Of a stretch of 64,000 bases of DNA, positions 47,264-56,383 are shown piece after piece. A model generated the notes under the pieces. That model worked only from the letters and a program-made list of their open reading frames with translations, searched no databases and was not told the origin of the DNA. Numbering within the stretch: position 1 is the first letter of the stretch; the number at the start of each line of letters is the position of its first letter. This stretch comes from UBA5704 sp036264355 (GTDB taxonomy: Bacteria > Acidobacteriota > Thermoanaerobaculia > Multivoradales > UBA5704): positions 1-64,000 of the forward strand of contig DATARD010000048.1 of assembly GCA_036264355.1 (NCBI GenBank), written 5' to 3'. A program made the translations under genes and the position numbers.

Positions 47264-48369
47264 AGGCGGCCTTGAATCCAGCAACCGCCGAGGACCCAGG
47301 TGCCCTGATAGAAGACCGCGGCCTGTCCGGGGGTGACGCCGCGCTGCGGCTCGGCGAAGTCGATTTCCACCGCTCCATCCTCCCGCGGGCGGATGAGCGC
47401 CGGCACACCGGGATGCCGGGAGCGGATGCGCACCGTGGCCTCGACCGGTCCCGCCGGCGCGCGGCCGATCCAATGCAGCCGCTCGCCGCGCAGGCCGGGG
47501 GCGAGCAGCTCCTCCTCCGGACCCACCAACACGCGGTTCTCCTCCGGCTCGATGGCGAGCACGAAGAGCGGGCTCTTCGCGGCGAGGCCCAATCCGCGCC
47601 GCTGGCCCACCGTGTAGCGGTAGTAGGGCTGCCCCTCGCCGAGCTCCGCGCCCGCGGCGTTCACCAGCCGCGCCGGCTGCTCCAGCCGCGCCGCCGCTCC
47701 CGCGAAGCGGTCGGGGTGCTCGGCGACCTGTGCCTCGACGAACTCGCGCACGCCGCCGGCCACGAAACAGACCTCCATGCTCTCGCCCTTCTCGGCCACC
47801 ACCAGGCCGGCCCGGCGGGCGATCTCCCGCACCTCCGGCTTGGTCATCCCGCCGAGCGGAAAGAGCGACGCCGCGAGCTGCTCGCGAGACAGCTCGAAGA
47901 GGTAGTAGCTCTGGTCCTTGTCCGGATCGAGCGCGGTGTGCAGCTCCGGCCCGTCCGGCCCGTCAATGATCCGCGCATAGTGGCCGGTCGCCACCCGCTC
48001 GGCGCCGAACGTCCGCGCCTTCTCCAGCAGGAGGTCGAACTTGATCCAGGTGTTGCAGCGCACGCAGGGGCTCGGCGTCCGCCCGGCGAGGTAGTCGCTG
48101 ACGAAGGGATCCACCACCTGCTGCCGGAACTCCTGATCCATGCGCAGCGTGTAGTGCGGAATGCCCGCCTGCTGCGCCACCCGCTTGGCATCGCCCAGGT
48201 CGAGCGCGCCGCAGCAGCGGCCGTGCGCCTCGACGGTCGACTGGTCCCAGAGCAGCATGGAGAGACCGACCACCGGCCGGCCGGACTGCGCGAGCAGCCA
48301 GGCGGTCACCGAGGAATCGAGGCCGCCGCTCATCGCGACCGCGGTCAGACCCGTCTCCATCGTCTCCAT
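47260..48369 (-). CDS. mnmA: tRNA-specific 2-thiouridylase MnmA
   Basis: 369 aa. PP-loop AVAMSGGLDSSVTAWLL, catalytic cysteines in SPCVRCNTWIKFDLL and SMEVCFVAGG, tRNA-contact block GHYARI and GQRRGLGLA. It thiolates U34 of tRNA for Lys, Glu and Gln. The start overlaps the cysteine desulfurase stop (TGATG), with GGAGGAGCG as ribosome binding site. The desulfurase is the likely sulfur donor. Confidence 0.96.
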   Translation of the reverse strand: METMETGLTAVAMSGGLDSSVTAWLLAQSGRPVVGLSMLLWDQSTVEAHGRCCGALDLGDAKRVAQQAGIPHYTLRMDQEFRQQVVDPFVSDYLAGRTPSPCVRCNTWIKFDLLLEKARTFGAERVATGHYARIIDGPDGPELHTALDPDKDQSYYLFELSREQLAASLFPLGGMTKPEVREIARRAGLVVAEKGESMEVCFVAGGVREFVEAQVAEHPDRFAGAAARLEQPARLVNAAGAELGEGQPYYRYTVGQRRGLGLAAKSPLFVLAIEPEENRVLVGPEEELLAPGLRGERLHWIGRAPAGPVEATVRIRSRHPGVPALIRPREDGAVEIDFAEPQRGVTPGQAAVFYQGTWVLGGCWIQGRL

Positions 48370-49556
48370 CACGCTCCTCCACCTGCCGCAGACATCGCGC
48401 CGGCCGGCGCCAGGCGGCGGATCGCCTCGACCTCGCGGGCGAGCGCGGCGAGGAAGGCCTCGACCTCCTCCGGCCGGTTGGTCATGCCGAAGCTGACGCG
48501 GAGCGACGACAGCGCCTCCTCGCGCGACAGGCCGATGGCAAGGAGCGTCTTGCTCGGCTCGACCGTGCCGGACGAGCAGGCCGAGCCGGTCGACACCGCG
48601 AAGCCGGCGATGTCGAGGCGGATGAGCAGCGCCTCCCCCTCGACGCCGGGGAAGGCCACATGCGAGGTGTTCGGCAGGCGCGGCGAGCCGGTGCAGTGGA
48701 GGAGTGCACCCGGCACCCGCCGCGGCAGCCCGGCCTCGAACGCGTCGCGCAGGGCCGCCAGATGGGCCGTGCGCGCCGGCAGCTCGGCGGTGGCCGCCGC
48801 CGCGGCGGCGCCCAGGCCGGCGAGAGCGGGCACGTTCTCCGTGCTCGCCCGCCGCCGCCGCTCCTGGCTGCCGCCCACCAGCAGTGGAGAGATCTCCACG
48901 CCCTTGCGCACCCACAGGGCGGCGGCGCCCAGGGGGCCATGAAATTTGTGAGCACCGAGCGTGAGGAAGTCGACGCCGAGCGCCTCGACGCTCACCGGGA
49001 TCTTGCCCACCGCCTGCACCGCGTCGCAGAGCACGGGGATCCCCCGCTCGCGGCAGGCCGCAATGGCCGCAGACAGCGCCGCCACCGGCTGCACGGTGCC
49101 GATCTCGTTGTTGGCGAGCATCAGGCAGACCAGCCGGGTGTCGGGCCGGAGCGCCGCGAGGACCGACTCGGCGGCGACCACGCCGTCCGTTCCGGGGGAC
49201 ACCCGCGTCACCTCGAAGCCGCCGTCCTTCTCCAGGCGCGCCGCCGCCTCGCGGATCGACGGATGCTCGAAGGAGGAGATCACCAGGTGGCCCGAAGCTG
49301 TAGCACGCGCCACATGGAACAGCACCGCGTTGTTCGCCTCCGTGCCCGACGCCGTGAACACCACCTCCGGCGGCCGGGCGCCGAGCAGCGCCGCGACCTT
49401 CTCCCGTGCCTCTTCCACCGCGTTGCGGGCCGCTTGGCCGAAGCGGTGGATGGACGACGGGTTGCCGTGCTGCGTGCCGAGCCACGGCAGCATCGCCTCC
49501 CGGGCGGCAGGATGCAGCGGCGTCGTCGCGTTGTGGTCGAGATACACGGAAGCCAT
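48369..49556 (-). CDS. iscS: Cysteine desulfurase, IscS/NifS family
   Basis: 395 aa. YLDHNATTPLHPAAREAML, HGNPSSIHRFGQ, VVFTASGTEANNAVLFHVA, the PLP lysine in FLTLGAHKFHGPLGAAALWV and the catalytic cysteine in VSTGSACSSGTVEPS. It passes sulfane sulfur to MnmA, the coupled gene behind it. A TAGAAT element ends 9 nt before ATG, suggesting leaderless transcription. Confidence 0.95.
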   Translation of the reverse strand: MASVYLDHNATTPLHPAAREAMLPWLGTQHGNPSSIHRFGQAARNAVEEAREKVAALLGARPPEVVFTASGTEANNAVLFHVARATASGHLVISSFEHPSIREAAARLEKDGGFEVTRVSPGTDGVVAAESVLAALRPDTRLVCLMLANNEIGTVQPVAALSAAIAACRERGIPVLCDAVQAVGKIPVSVEALGVDFLTLGAHKFHGPLGAAALWVRKGVEISPLLVGGSQERRRRASTENVPALAGLGAAAAAATAELPARTAHLAALRDAFEAGLPRRVPGALLHCTGSPRLPNTSHVAFPGVEGEALLIRLDIAGFAVSTGSACSSGTVEPSKTLLAIGLSREEALSSLRVSFGMTNRPEEVEAFLAALAREVEAIRRLAPAGAMSAAGGGA

Positions 49557-49565
49557 GGCGAGAGT

Positions 49566-49571
49566 ATTCTA
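49566..49571 (-). promoter_or_regulatory. -10 element of the cysteine desulfurase-mnmA-sulfatase operon
   Basis: TAGAAT on the minus strand, 9 nt before ATG 49556. Confidence 0.4.
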
Positions 49572-49666
49572 ACCGGAGGACCGGCGGCCACGGCACAAGG
49601 TTTGAATAAGCCGGGGGATCGTCGGCCTTGTGTCGTCCTCCGGACGTGTCCTCGAAAGGTGTTTGT

Positions 49667-52291
49667 ATGCGCGCAGCCCGGATCTTCCTCCTCTTCGTCT
49701 CGACCCTGCTCCCCGGTGTCCTGTGGGCGGCCGATCCGCCTCCGGAGACTGCTCCTCCGGCGAAAGCTCCCGCGGCGGCGAAAGCCGGCACGGAAGCCGC
49801 CGGCGACAAGACGAAGACCCAGCCGAAGACCGGCAAGATGAGCCGCCGCGAGGAGAAGGCGGCGATCGACAAGCTGTCCCAGCAGTACAAGGACTGGCTC
49901 GCCGAGGTGGACGTCCTGATCACCAAAGAAGAGAAGTGGACCTTCCTGCGCCTCGACAAGGACTACCAGCGCGATGCCTTCATCAAGCGGTTCTGGGAAG
50001 TGCGCGATCCGATTCCGGGGACGCCGCGCAACGAATTCTACGACCGCTGGACCGAGCGGCTGGAAGAGGCCAAGGAGCGCTTCAAGACCCTGAACGACGA
50101 CCGCGCGCGCATCCTGCTGCTCAACGGCGAGCCCGCCGGCACCTTCGTCTCCAACTGCTCGACCCTCCTGTGGCCCCTCGAAGCCTGGTACTACGCCGGC
50201 AGCGACCGCGTGGGAGAGGAGTTCCTGGTCGTCTTCTACCGCAAATGGGGAGCCGGCCTCTACCGGATCTGGAACCCGCTCGAAGGGCTCGACACCCTGT
50301 TCGTCGACACGGGAGTCGGGGCCGGCAACGGCAACAACCACAACACGGGCGAGATCGCCAACGGCTGCATCAATGGCGACCGGCTCGCCGGCGCCATCAA
50401 CTGGGTGGCCAGCCGGTCCCGGGACTACACGCTCCTGCAAGCGAAAATGGAGTCGCGCCCCGAGGGTCCCCGCGGCGAGTGGGTCGCTTCCTTCGGCGCC
50501 TACTCCACCGACATCTCGCCCGACGCGGCCCTCCTCAAGGCCAGCCTCGACGTCGACTTCCCCGGCCGCCACCAGAACCGCACCGCCGTGCAGGGGGTGA
50601 TCAACGTGACCGCCGGTGACGCCACCCAGGCGAAGCTCGGCGAGCACGTCTCCTACGACTTCCTGATCAACGGCGAGGTGCTCCAGGAGCGCAAGCTGTT
50701 CGACAGCTTCCGCTACAAGTTCGACTTTCCGGGCACTGAGCCGGCCGGCACCAAGCTGCCCATCGTCTTCCAGCGCTACCTGCGGCCGGGCGACTACACC
50801 TTGATCGTCAAGCTGGAGGACATCAACTCCGGCAAGGTCTTCCGCGAAGAACGGAAGCTGACCGTGCCGGCGGTCGACAAGGCTCTTCCACCGCCGCCGC
50901 CCACCGACATGGAAGCCGCCGCCGCCAAGCTCCTCGAAGAGGCGAACGCGGCGATCTCGAACGGCGAGACCACCGTCAAGCTCATCCAGCCGCACGGCGA
51001 GCTGCAGAGCGGCATGCTGCGCTTCGACACCCTGACCACCGGCGCGGATATCGCGAGCGTCACCTTCGCGCTCGACGGCAAGCCGATCCTCACCAAGAAG
51101 AAACCGCCCTACAGCGTGGAGCTCGACCTCGGAAGGCTGCCGCGCACCCGCAAGCTGGCGGTCACCGCCTTCGACAAGGGCGGCGTCCAACTCGCCAGCG
51201 ACGAGCTGCTGGTCAACTCCGCCGCCCACCGCTTCAAGGTCCGCCTCGCCGAGCCGCGGCGCGGCCAGAAGTACGTCAGCAGCCTCCTCGCGCAGGCCGA
51301 CGTCGACGTCCCCGACGGCGACTCGATCGAACGCGTCGAGATCTACCTCAACGAGGAGAAGATCGCGACGCTCTACCAGCCGCCCTACACGCAGCCCATC
51401 GTGCTGACCAAGAACCAGCCGCTCTCCTACGTGCGGGCCGTGGCCTACCTGCCCGACGGCAACTCCACCGAGGACCTGGTCTTCGTCAACGCGCCGGACT
51501 ACCTGGAGAACCTCGACGTCCAGTTCGTCGAGCTCTACGCCTCGGTGCTCGACCGCGCCGGCCATCCGGTGAGCAACCTCAAGCAGAAGGACTTCAGCGT
51601 CCTGGAGGACAACAAGCCGCAGGAGATCGCGCGCTTCGAGAAAGTGACCGACCTGCCCATCCACGCCGCCGTGGCGCTCGACATCTCGGCCTCCATGGAG
51701 CCGAACCTGGCCAAGGCGCAGCAGGCGGCCCTGAGCTTCTTCCAGAACACCATCAAGCCGAAGGACCGCGCCGCGGTGGTGGTCTTCAACGACCATCCGA
51801 ACTTGACGGTGAAGTTCACCAACGACACCAAGGCGCTCGCCGGCGGTCTCGCCGGCCTCAAGGCGGAGCGCGGCACGGCGCTCTACGACACGCTCGTCTT
51901 CACCCTCTACTACTTCAATGGCATCAAGGGGCAGCGCACCCTTCTCCTGCTCTCCGACGGCAAGGACGAAGGCAGCCGCTTCAGCTATGAGGACACCCTG
52001 GAGTACGTGCGGCGGGCCGGCGTCATCATCTACACCATCGGCCTGGGCAAAGACGTGGACAAGAGGAAGATGGAGAAGATCGCCGAGGAGACCGGCGGGC
52101 GCAGCTTCTTCGTGAAAGACGCCGACGCCCTCGAAGGGATCTACGCCACGATCGAGAAGGAGCTGCGCTCGCAGTACCTGATCGCCTACCAGTCCGGCAA
52201 CACCACCGGCGCCAACGACTTCCGCACCGTCGAGCTCAAGGTGGCGCAGCCCGGCCTGGAGGCGAAGACGATGCGCGGCTACTACCCGTAA
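49667..52291 (+). CDS. GWxTD domain plus VWFA-related domain secreted protein
   Basis: 874 aa from ATG 49667 (GAAAGGTG before it). A signal peptide ends LWAADPP. Residues 60-230 are GWxTD-like (LAEVDVLITKEEKWTFLRL, AFIKRFWEVRDPIPGTPRNE). Several beta domains follow, then a VWA domain (about 620-870) with MIDAS motif DISAS at 672-676, LLLLSDGKDEGSRFSYED and YQSGNTTGANDFRTVELK. This is the VWFA-related layout of Acidobacteriota. Likely a periplasmic or surface protein-interaction factor; function unknown. Confidence 0.88.
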   Translation: MRAARIFLLFVSTLLPGVLWAADPPPETAPPAKAPAAAKAGTEAAGDKTKTQPKTGKMSRREEKAAIDKLSQQYKDWLAEVDVLITKEEKWTFLRLDKDYQRDAFIKRFWEVRDPIPGTPRNEFYDRWTERLEEAKERFKTLNDDRARILLLNGEPAGTFVSNCSTLLWPLEAWYYAGSDRVGEEFLVVFYRKWGAGLYRIWNPLEGLDTLFVDTGVGAGNGNNHNTGEIANGCINGDRLAGAINWVASRSRDYTLLQAKMESRPEGPRGEWVASFGAYSTDISPDAALLKASLDVDFPGRHQNRTAVQGVINVTAGDATQAKLGEHVSYDFLINGEVLQERKLFDSFRYKFDFPGTEPAGTKLPIVFQRYLRPGDYTLIVKLEDINSGKVFREERKLTVPAVDKALPPPPPTDMEAAAAKLLEEANAAISNGETTVKLIQPHGELQSGMLRFDTLTTGADIASVTFALDGKPILTKKKPPYSVELDLGRLPRTRKLAVTAFDKGGVQLASDELLVNSAAHRFKVRLAEPRRGQKYVSSLLAQADVDVPDGDSIERVEIYLNEEKIATLYQPPYTQPIVLTKNQPLSYVRAVAYLPDGNSTEDLVFVNAPDYLENLDVQFVELYASVLDRAGHPVSNLKQKDFSVLEDNKPQEIARFEKVTDLPIHAAVALDISASMEPNLAKAQQAALSFFQNTIKPKDRAAVVVFNDHPNLTVKFTNDTKALAGGLAGLKAERGTALYDTLVFTLYYFNGIKGQRTLLLLSDGKDEGSRFSYEDTLEYVRRAGVIIYTIGLGKDVDKRKMEKIAEETGGRSFFVKDADALEGIYATIEKELRSQYLIAYQSGNTTGANDFRTVELKVAQPGLEAKTMRGYYP

Positions 52292-52371
52292 CAGCCCCTC
52301 ACGCCCCACCCGGACGGGGGGCGCGGTCCGCACGCGGGCCTCGCATAATCTCCCGGCAGGAGGGAGGTCCT

Positions 52372-53694
52372 ATGCGCCGCACGAAAGTCGTCATCATGGG
52401 CGCCGCCGGGCGCGATTTTCACAATTTCAACTGTCTGTTCCGCGAGGACGACCGCTTCGAGGTCGTCGCGTTCACCGCCGCCCAGATCCCCGACATCGAG
52501 GGCCGCACCTACCCGCCGGTGCTCTCCGGCCCGCTCTATCCGCAGGGAATTCCGATCCGCGCCGAAGAAGAGCTCGAAGGCTTGATCCGCGCGCACAACG
52601 TCGACGAGGTCTGGTTCTCCTACTCCGACATCGCCCACATCGACCTGATGCACAAAGGAAGCAAGGTCACCGCCTGGGGAGCGCATTTCGGCATCTGCTC
52701 CGTGCCGCGCACCATGCTCAAATCGACCCGCCCGGTGATCGCGGTCACCGCCGTCCGCACCGGCGTCGGCAAATCGCAGACCACCCGCTACCTCTCGGCC
52801 ATCCTCCGCCGGATGGGCAAGAAGGTGGTGGCCATCCGCCATCCGATGCCCTACGGCGACCTCACCAAGCAGGTGGCCCAGCGTTTCGCCACCTACGAAG
52901 ACCTGGACCGCTACGACACCACCATCGAAGAGAGGGAAGAGTACGAGCCGCACATCGACAACGGCTTCGTGGTCTACGCCGGAGTCGATTACGAGAAGAT
53001 CCTCCGCCAGGCCGAAGAAGAAGCCGACGTCATCCTCTGGGACGGCGGCAACAACGACACGCCGTTCTACAAGCCCGACCTCCACATCACCCTGCTCGAT
53101 CCGCACCGCCCGGGCCACGAGCTGTCCTACTACCCCGGCGAGACCAACTTCCGCATGTCGGACGTGCTGATCGTCAACAAGATCAACACCGCCGAGCCGG
53201 CCAGCATCCAGCAGGTCCTGGAAAACTGCCGCATCCACAATCCGCGCGCCCAGGTCATCCAATGCCGCTCCCTGGTCACCGTCGACCACCCCGAGCTGAT
53301 CCGCGGCAAAAGAGCCCTGGTCGTCGAAGACGGACCGACCCTCACCCACGGCGGCATGGCCTACGGCGCCGGCTGGTTCGCGGCCAAAGACGCCGGAGCC
53401 GCCGAAATCGTCGACGCGGTGCCCTACGCCGTCGGCTCGATCCGGGCGACCTACGAGAAATATCCCAACGCGAGGCGCATCCTCCCCGCCATGGGTTACG
53501 GCGAGCACCAGATCCGCGAGCTCGAAGAGACCATCGAAGCCGTCCCGGCCGACGTCGTCGTCGAAGGGACGCCCATCGATCTGAGGCGCGTGCTGAAGAT
53601 CAGCAAGCCGATCGCCAAGGTTCGCTACGAGCTCGAAGAAGTCGAGCCGGGCCGCCTGGAAGCGGCCGTGCGCGACCTACTGGCTCCCCGGTAG
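52372..53694 (+). CDS. Cyclic 2,3-diphosphoglycerate synthase-like P-loop protein
   Basis: 440 aa. KVVIMGAAGRDFHNFNCLFR at the start, a P-loop AVRTGVGKSQTTRYL near 130, VILWDGGNNDTPFYKPDLHI, GETNFRMSDVLIVNKINTAE and THGGMAYGAGWFAAKDAGAA. In methanogens the homologue makes the osmolyte cyclic 2,3-diphosphoglycerate; in bacteria the product is not established. Preceded by AGGAGGGAGG. Confidence 0.88.
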   Translation: MRRTKVVIMGAAGRDFHNFNCLFREDDRFEVVAFTAAQIPDIEGRTYPPVLSGPLYPQGIPIRAEEELEGLIRAHNVDEVWFSYSDIAHIDLMHKGSKVTAWGAHFGICSVPRTMLKSTRPVIAVTAVRTGVGKSQTTRYLSAILRRMGKKVVAIRHPMPYGDLTKQVAQRFATYEDLDRYDTTIEEREEYEPHIDNGFVVYAGVDYEKILRQAEEEADVILWDGGNNDTPFYKPDLHITLLDPHRPGHELSYYPGETNFRMSDVLIVNKINTAEPASIQQVLENCRIHNPRAQVIQCRSLVTVDHPELIRGKRALVVEDGPTLTHGGMAYGAGWFAAKDAGAAEIVDAVPYAVGSIRATYEKYPNARRILPAMGYGEHQIRELEETIEAVPADVVVEGTPIDLRRVLKISKPIAKVRYELEEVEPGRLEAAVRDLLAPR

Positions 53695-54184
53695 ATCGGG
53701 CAGCTTGGAATATCGCGTCGACCCCTCGGCCGGTTGGATACGAGGCAACGGAGATCCAGCCGTCCTCGACAAGCTGGCCCAGCACCCGAAAAAGAGTCGC
53801 CCGCGGCGGCTCATACCCCAGGACGCGAATCACGTCCTGGCGACCGAACTCTTCCGGCAGCGCCGCAAACGCCGCCTCGATCGCCTCCCGCACCATCCCC
53901 CGGCGGCTCTCCGGCTCCTGCGCCGGAGGCACCGGTTCGGGAGCTTCGGAAGAGGAGACTGTCTCACTCACCTGTTGTGTCTCACTCAAATCCAGCGTCT
54001 CACTCAACCGTCGTGTCTCACTCGCAGCCGAAGCTGCGGCAGGCAGAGCCTCGCCGGGAGACGCCATCCACACCATCTCCAAAGCCCGCAGCTTCGCCTG
54101 ATACCCCGCGCGGAGAAGCTCAACATCCTCACGGAACTGCGTTTCCAGCGCACGCCTCCGCTGTTCATACTCGCCATGCCGCAT
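53600..54184 (-). CDS. Coiled-coil / winged-helix protein
   Basis: 194 aa from ATG 54184, with GGAGG 5 nt before it. The N-terminal 45 residues are a charged coiled coil (EYEQRRRALETQFREDVELL). A 25-residue LSET repeat follows, and a winged helix covers about 105-165 (REAIEAAFAALPEEFGRQDV, ATLFRVLGQLVEDGWISVAS). The last 30 codons overlap the convergent cpgS-like gene by 95 nt. It lies directly behind array 2 and may be part of that module. Family not recognised. Confidence 0.65.
   Translation of the reverse strand: MRHGEYEQRRRALETQFREDVELLRAGYQAKLRALEMVWMASPGEALPAAASAASETRRLSETLDLSETQQVSETVSSSEAPEPVPPAQEPESRRGMVREAIEAAFAALPEEFGRQDVIRVLGYEPPRATLFRVLGQLVEDGWISVASYPTGRGVDAIFQAARSTGEPVGRARPLPGGPARLLRARSEPWRSAC
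53961..54024. repeat. Four 18-bp direct repeats encoding LSETxx
   Basis: GTCTCACTCA recurs at 53961, 53979, 53997 and 54015 (last copy ends G). In the minus-strand protein it gives four LSET/VSET hexapeptides between the coiled coil and the winged helix; likely a length-variable linker. Confidence 0.8.
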
Positions 54185-54246
54185 CGCATCCTCCGCCGTA
54201 GAGATCGCGGCAGCGTACTCCCTCTCGCCACCGTCCGGCAAGAGGA

Positions 54247-54644
54247 AGTGGACGGTTGCGGAGCCGGCGTGAGCGGCTACGGTGCACGAGTGGACGGTTC
54301 ACGTCGACGAGTGGACGGTCCACTTCACCGCGGGAACGTCTCACTCCGACTCCGCAACCGTCCGCGTGGCGACGGCAACCATCCACGCCGCTTGGTGAAC
54401 CGTCCGGATGGCGACGGAGACCGTCCACTTCTTCACGGGAACCGTCCGGAAGACGGTGGTAGCCGTTCACTTCGCTTGAGGAACCGTCCGGAAGGCGATC
54501 GCAACCGTCCGCGCCTCTTTGGGAGCCGTCCGGAAGGCAGTGGTAGCCGTCCACATTGGTTTGGGCACCGTCCAAGAGCCGGCTGTGGCCGTCCGAAACT
54601 CGGGGTGAACCCTCCGGAGACCGCGCGGAACCGCGCCTCCCATC
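54247..54644. repeat. Tandem array 2: 42-bp units made of two 21-bp halves
   Basis: Six full 42-bp units occupy 54356-54607, with half units on both sides. Each 21-bp half has a conserved RRCCGTCCR core and about 12 variable bases, so it is more diverged than array 1 but has the same 21/42-bp period and a CCGTC core. It starts 16 bp from the stop of the truncated TPR gene. Frames are open in several phases (for example VDGYHRLPDGS on minus) but lack a supported start. Confidence 0.85.
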
Positions 54645-54660
54645 AATGCGGGCGTTGCTC

Positions 54661-55000
54661 TCATCTCTTTTTCCATCCGAAGCGGAGTCCCGGCTCACAT
54701 CGCGCCTTGCGCAGATAGTCCATCACCTCGATAGCCTTCTCCACGGTGAGTTGTTCCTGCCGGGCTGCCTCCTGAAAAAGGGCAAGGGCGGCCAGCGCCT
54801 CGGGGTCAACATCCTGGGACGCAAAGATCGGCAGCATCTCCTCTGCCACCCGTCGAACCTCTGCCGTCCGGCCCCAGCGTAGATAGAGCACTGCGAGATC
54901 CAGCGAGACCATCGCCGCGTCATACCCGATGCCTTCAGCCACGAACCCGTCTCTCGTTTCGAGGTAGGCCCGCTCGGCGGTGTCGAAATCCGGCGGGCCA
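54661..55000 (-). pseudogene. 5'-truncated TPR-protein gene
   Basis: The frame gives DFDTAERAYLETRDGFVAEG, then GYDAAMVSLDLAVLYLRWGR and EEMLPIFASQDVDPEALAAL. This matches the C-terminal quarter of the TPR protein at 26709 (EARDFFVRHEIGFDAAMVLL; EMVPIFASRDVHPEALAALA). Homology stops abruptly near 55000, where the promoter of the opposite unit begins; no start codon or N-terminal part remains. Confidence 0.85.
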
Positions 55001-55034
55001 CAGAAGATTGCAGGGCCAAGGGCAATCTACAGCG

Positions 55035-55063
55035 TTGCCTTGCGCAAGGGAATTGTGTATAAT
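55035..55063 (+). promoter_or_regulatory. Sigma-70-type promoter with palindrome in the spacer
   Basis: TTGCCT (55035-55040), 17 nt, TATAAT (55058-55063); the ATG at 55071 follows after 7 nt. CCTTGCGCAAGG, a perfect 12-bp palindrome (55038-55049), covers the end of the -35 and the spacer and could be an operator. Confidence 0.65.
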
Positions 55064-55070
55064 TGCAAGG

Positions 55071-55139
55071 ATGTCGGCCAACCCACCGGGCAGCGGACCG
55101 CCGCCGCTAAACCTCCGACAGGCTTTTACCACAACATGA
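55071..55139 (+). CDS. 22-codon ORF at the head of the low-G+C unit
   Basis: MSANPPGSGPPPLNLRQAF plus three threonines, ending TGA that overlaps the ATG of the peptidase-like frame (ATGA). It is either a tiny leader gene, translated from the promoter 7 nt upstream, or the real N-terminus of the peptidase separated by a frameshift near 55125. Confidence 0.4.
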   Translation: MSANPPGSGPPPLNLRQAFTTT

Positions 55140-55657
55140 GTGCATTCCCAGACTGGCAGAAGTATGCCGTTCACCAACGCCGAGCGCAGACGGGTTGTAT
55201 CCCGACGTGCTACGAAATTCTTCTTCGGGCAGCAGACGTCACAGGAGTCGACTAGCCATCATTCCAAGCCGATTTCGATCTCGACCAGTACGGCGGCGCT
55301 CCACGCAATAACTTCGTTTCTGTCGCCGAAGAGATTCAGAAGAAGTATCCGTTTGTCGAGTTCGCTTGTGACTCGTTTGCCAAGGGGGATGGAGACAAGA
55401 AACTTGCTCGCATCGAAGACTTCATAGTCCAGCGAAGACCTGTGATCGTTGCGCTCGCCAATGCACCGTTTGGCGGGCGTGGCTGGCATATCATGGTGGT
55501 CGTGGATGCTACCGAAGCCGATCTAACTCTGCTCGCGTACGTGGACCGAAGCGGTATCGCGAGGACGAAGACCGTTTCCAAGAAGGAGTTGATTCGCATT
55601 CATGACGGTTACCCAGGAGGAGATGAGATCGCTTACCTGGCCAATTCCAATGCCTAA
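55136..55657 (+). pseudogene. Papain-like (C39-type) cysteine peptidase gene interrupted by an amber codon
   Basis: The frame reads WQKYAVHQRRAQTGCIPTCY (active-site cysteine in the QTGC motif), reaches TAG at 55253-55255 after GVD, and continues in the same frame with PSFQADFDLDQYGG, then GWHIMVVVDATEADLTLLAY (active-site histidine) to a stop at 55657; 174 codons in all. A single base change from a tyrosine codon would create the TAG. Low G+C. Probably a recent nonsense mutation; readthrough is a less likely alternative. Confidence 0.75.
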
Positions 55658-55729
55658 TCATGATGATGTCTCGCAATAACAATCAAGAAGAGAATACTTG
55701 GCTTCTTTGGGAGCCGAGGCGGAGGGCGC

Positions 55730-56383
55730 ATGTTCTACGAGGTTGATCAACATGCACAGAGTATTCGCTACTTCTCGCGGGGTGTTTTATACTCGCAAAT
55801 TGACTGGTCCAACCTGGATCGGATCGTTGACTCCTACCGTCAACGAATCCAAGACTGGTATTTTGGCCCAGCAAAGGAGTTGGCAAAGAACTGGGACTTC
55901 GCCTTCTCTGTGATGGCTCTCAACTGCTTGCTAATTGATACCTTGAGCCAGTACGTGGCTGGAAGAGAATCCTCCCGGTCCAATGATTTCACGGAGTTCA
56001 TCCGCAAGAGACTCCCCAGGGATTACTCTTGTAAATTGAAGACAAAGATTCAGCATTACGATGGCAGGGAAGAGAAAACTCTAAAGGATGTCGCCAGCGT
56101 TCTTTATTACGGCTTTCGCTGCGGCATCCTTCACTTGGCCCACATTCCCCCATATTGTGGCGTCGCTCAGGAAGCCAAGCCCGTGCGCGAGGTTCCTGGT
56201 CACGTTAAATACAAAAAATCGGGGACTTGTTGCCCGAGCATCATCGTGAATCCGTTGACGTTGTTGAAGGACTTGGAAGAGACGTTCGAGGCTTATCTCG
56301 GTAACCTCAAGGACCGAGATCAGAAGAACGACCACCTTCGGGCAAACTTCAAGGAGAAATTTTCAAGTAGCTTCGGCGAGTGA
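55730..56383 (+). CDS. HEPN-like protein of unknown family
   Basis: 217 aa from ATG 55730 after GGAGGG. All-helical by eye. LAKNWDFAFSVMALNCLLID and VLYYGFRCGILHLAHIP stand out; the latter contains R130-x4-H135, the HEPN RNase motif. HEPN proteins often serve in toxin-antitoxin or abortive-infection systems. Markedly lower G+C than surrounding genes. The next gene overlaps it (GTGA) and is the candidate partner. Confidence 0.55.
   Translation: MFYEVDQHAQSIRYFSRGVLYSQIDWSNLDRIVDSYRQRIQDWYFGPAKELAKNWDFAFSVMALNCLLIDTLSQYVAGRESSRSNDFTEFIRKRLPRDYSCKLKTKIQHYDGREEKTLKDVASVLYYGFRCGILHLAHIPPYCGVAQEAKPVREVPGHVKYKKSGTCCPSIIVNPLTLLKDLEETFEAYLGNLKDRDQKNDHLRANFKEKFSSSFGE

Noticed and set aside
48660..49841. 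Long plus-strand frame opposite the cysteine desulfurase gene
   Set aside because: Low-complexity, Arg/Ala/Gly-rich shadow; the minus strand carries all PLP motifs.
49280..52333. Very long minus-strand frame (over 1000 codons)
   Set aside because: It is the high-G+C shadow of the GWxTD/VWFA gene on the plus strand, whose motifs, signal peptide and ribosome binding site are clear.
55253..55255. Amber codon read as pyrrolysine
   Set aside because: The site is not in a methylamine methyltransferase, no pyl genes are visible, and a tyrosine-to-stop change explains it.
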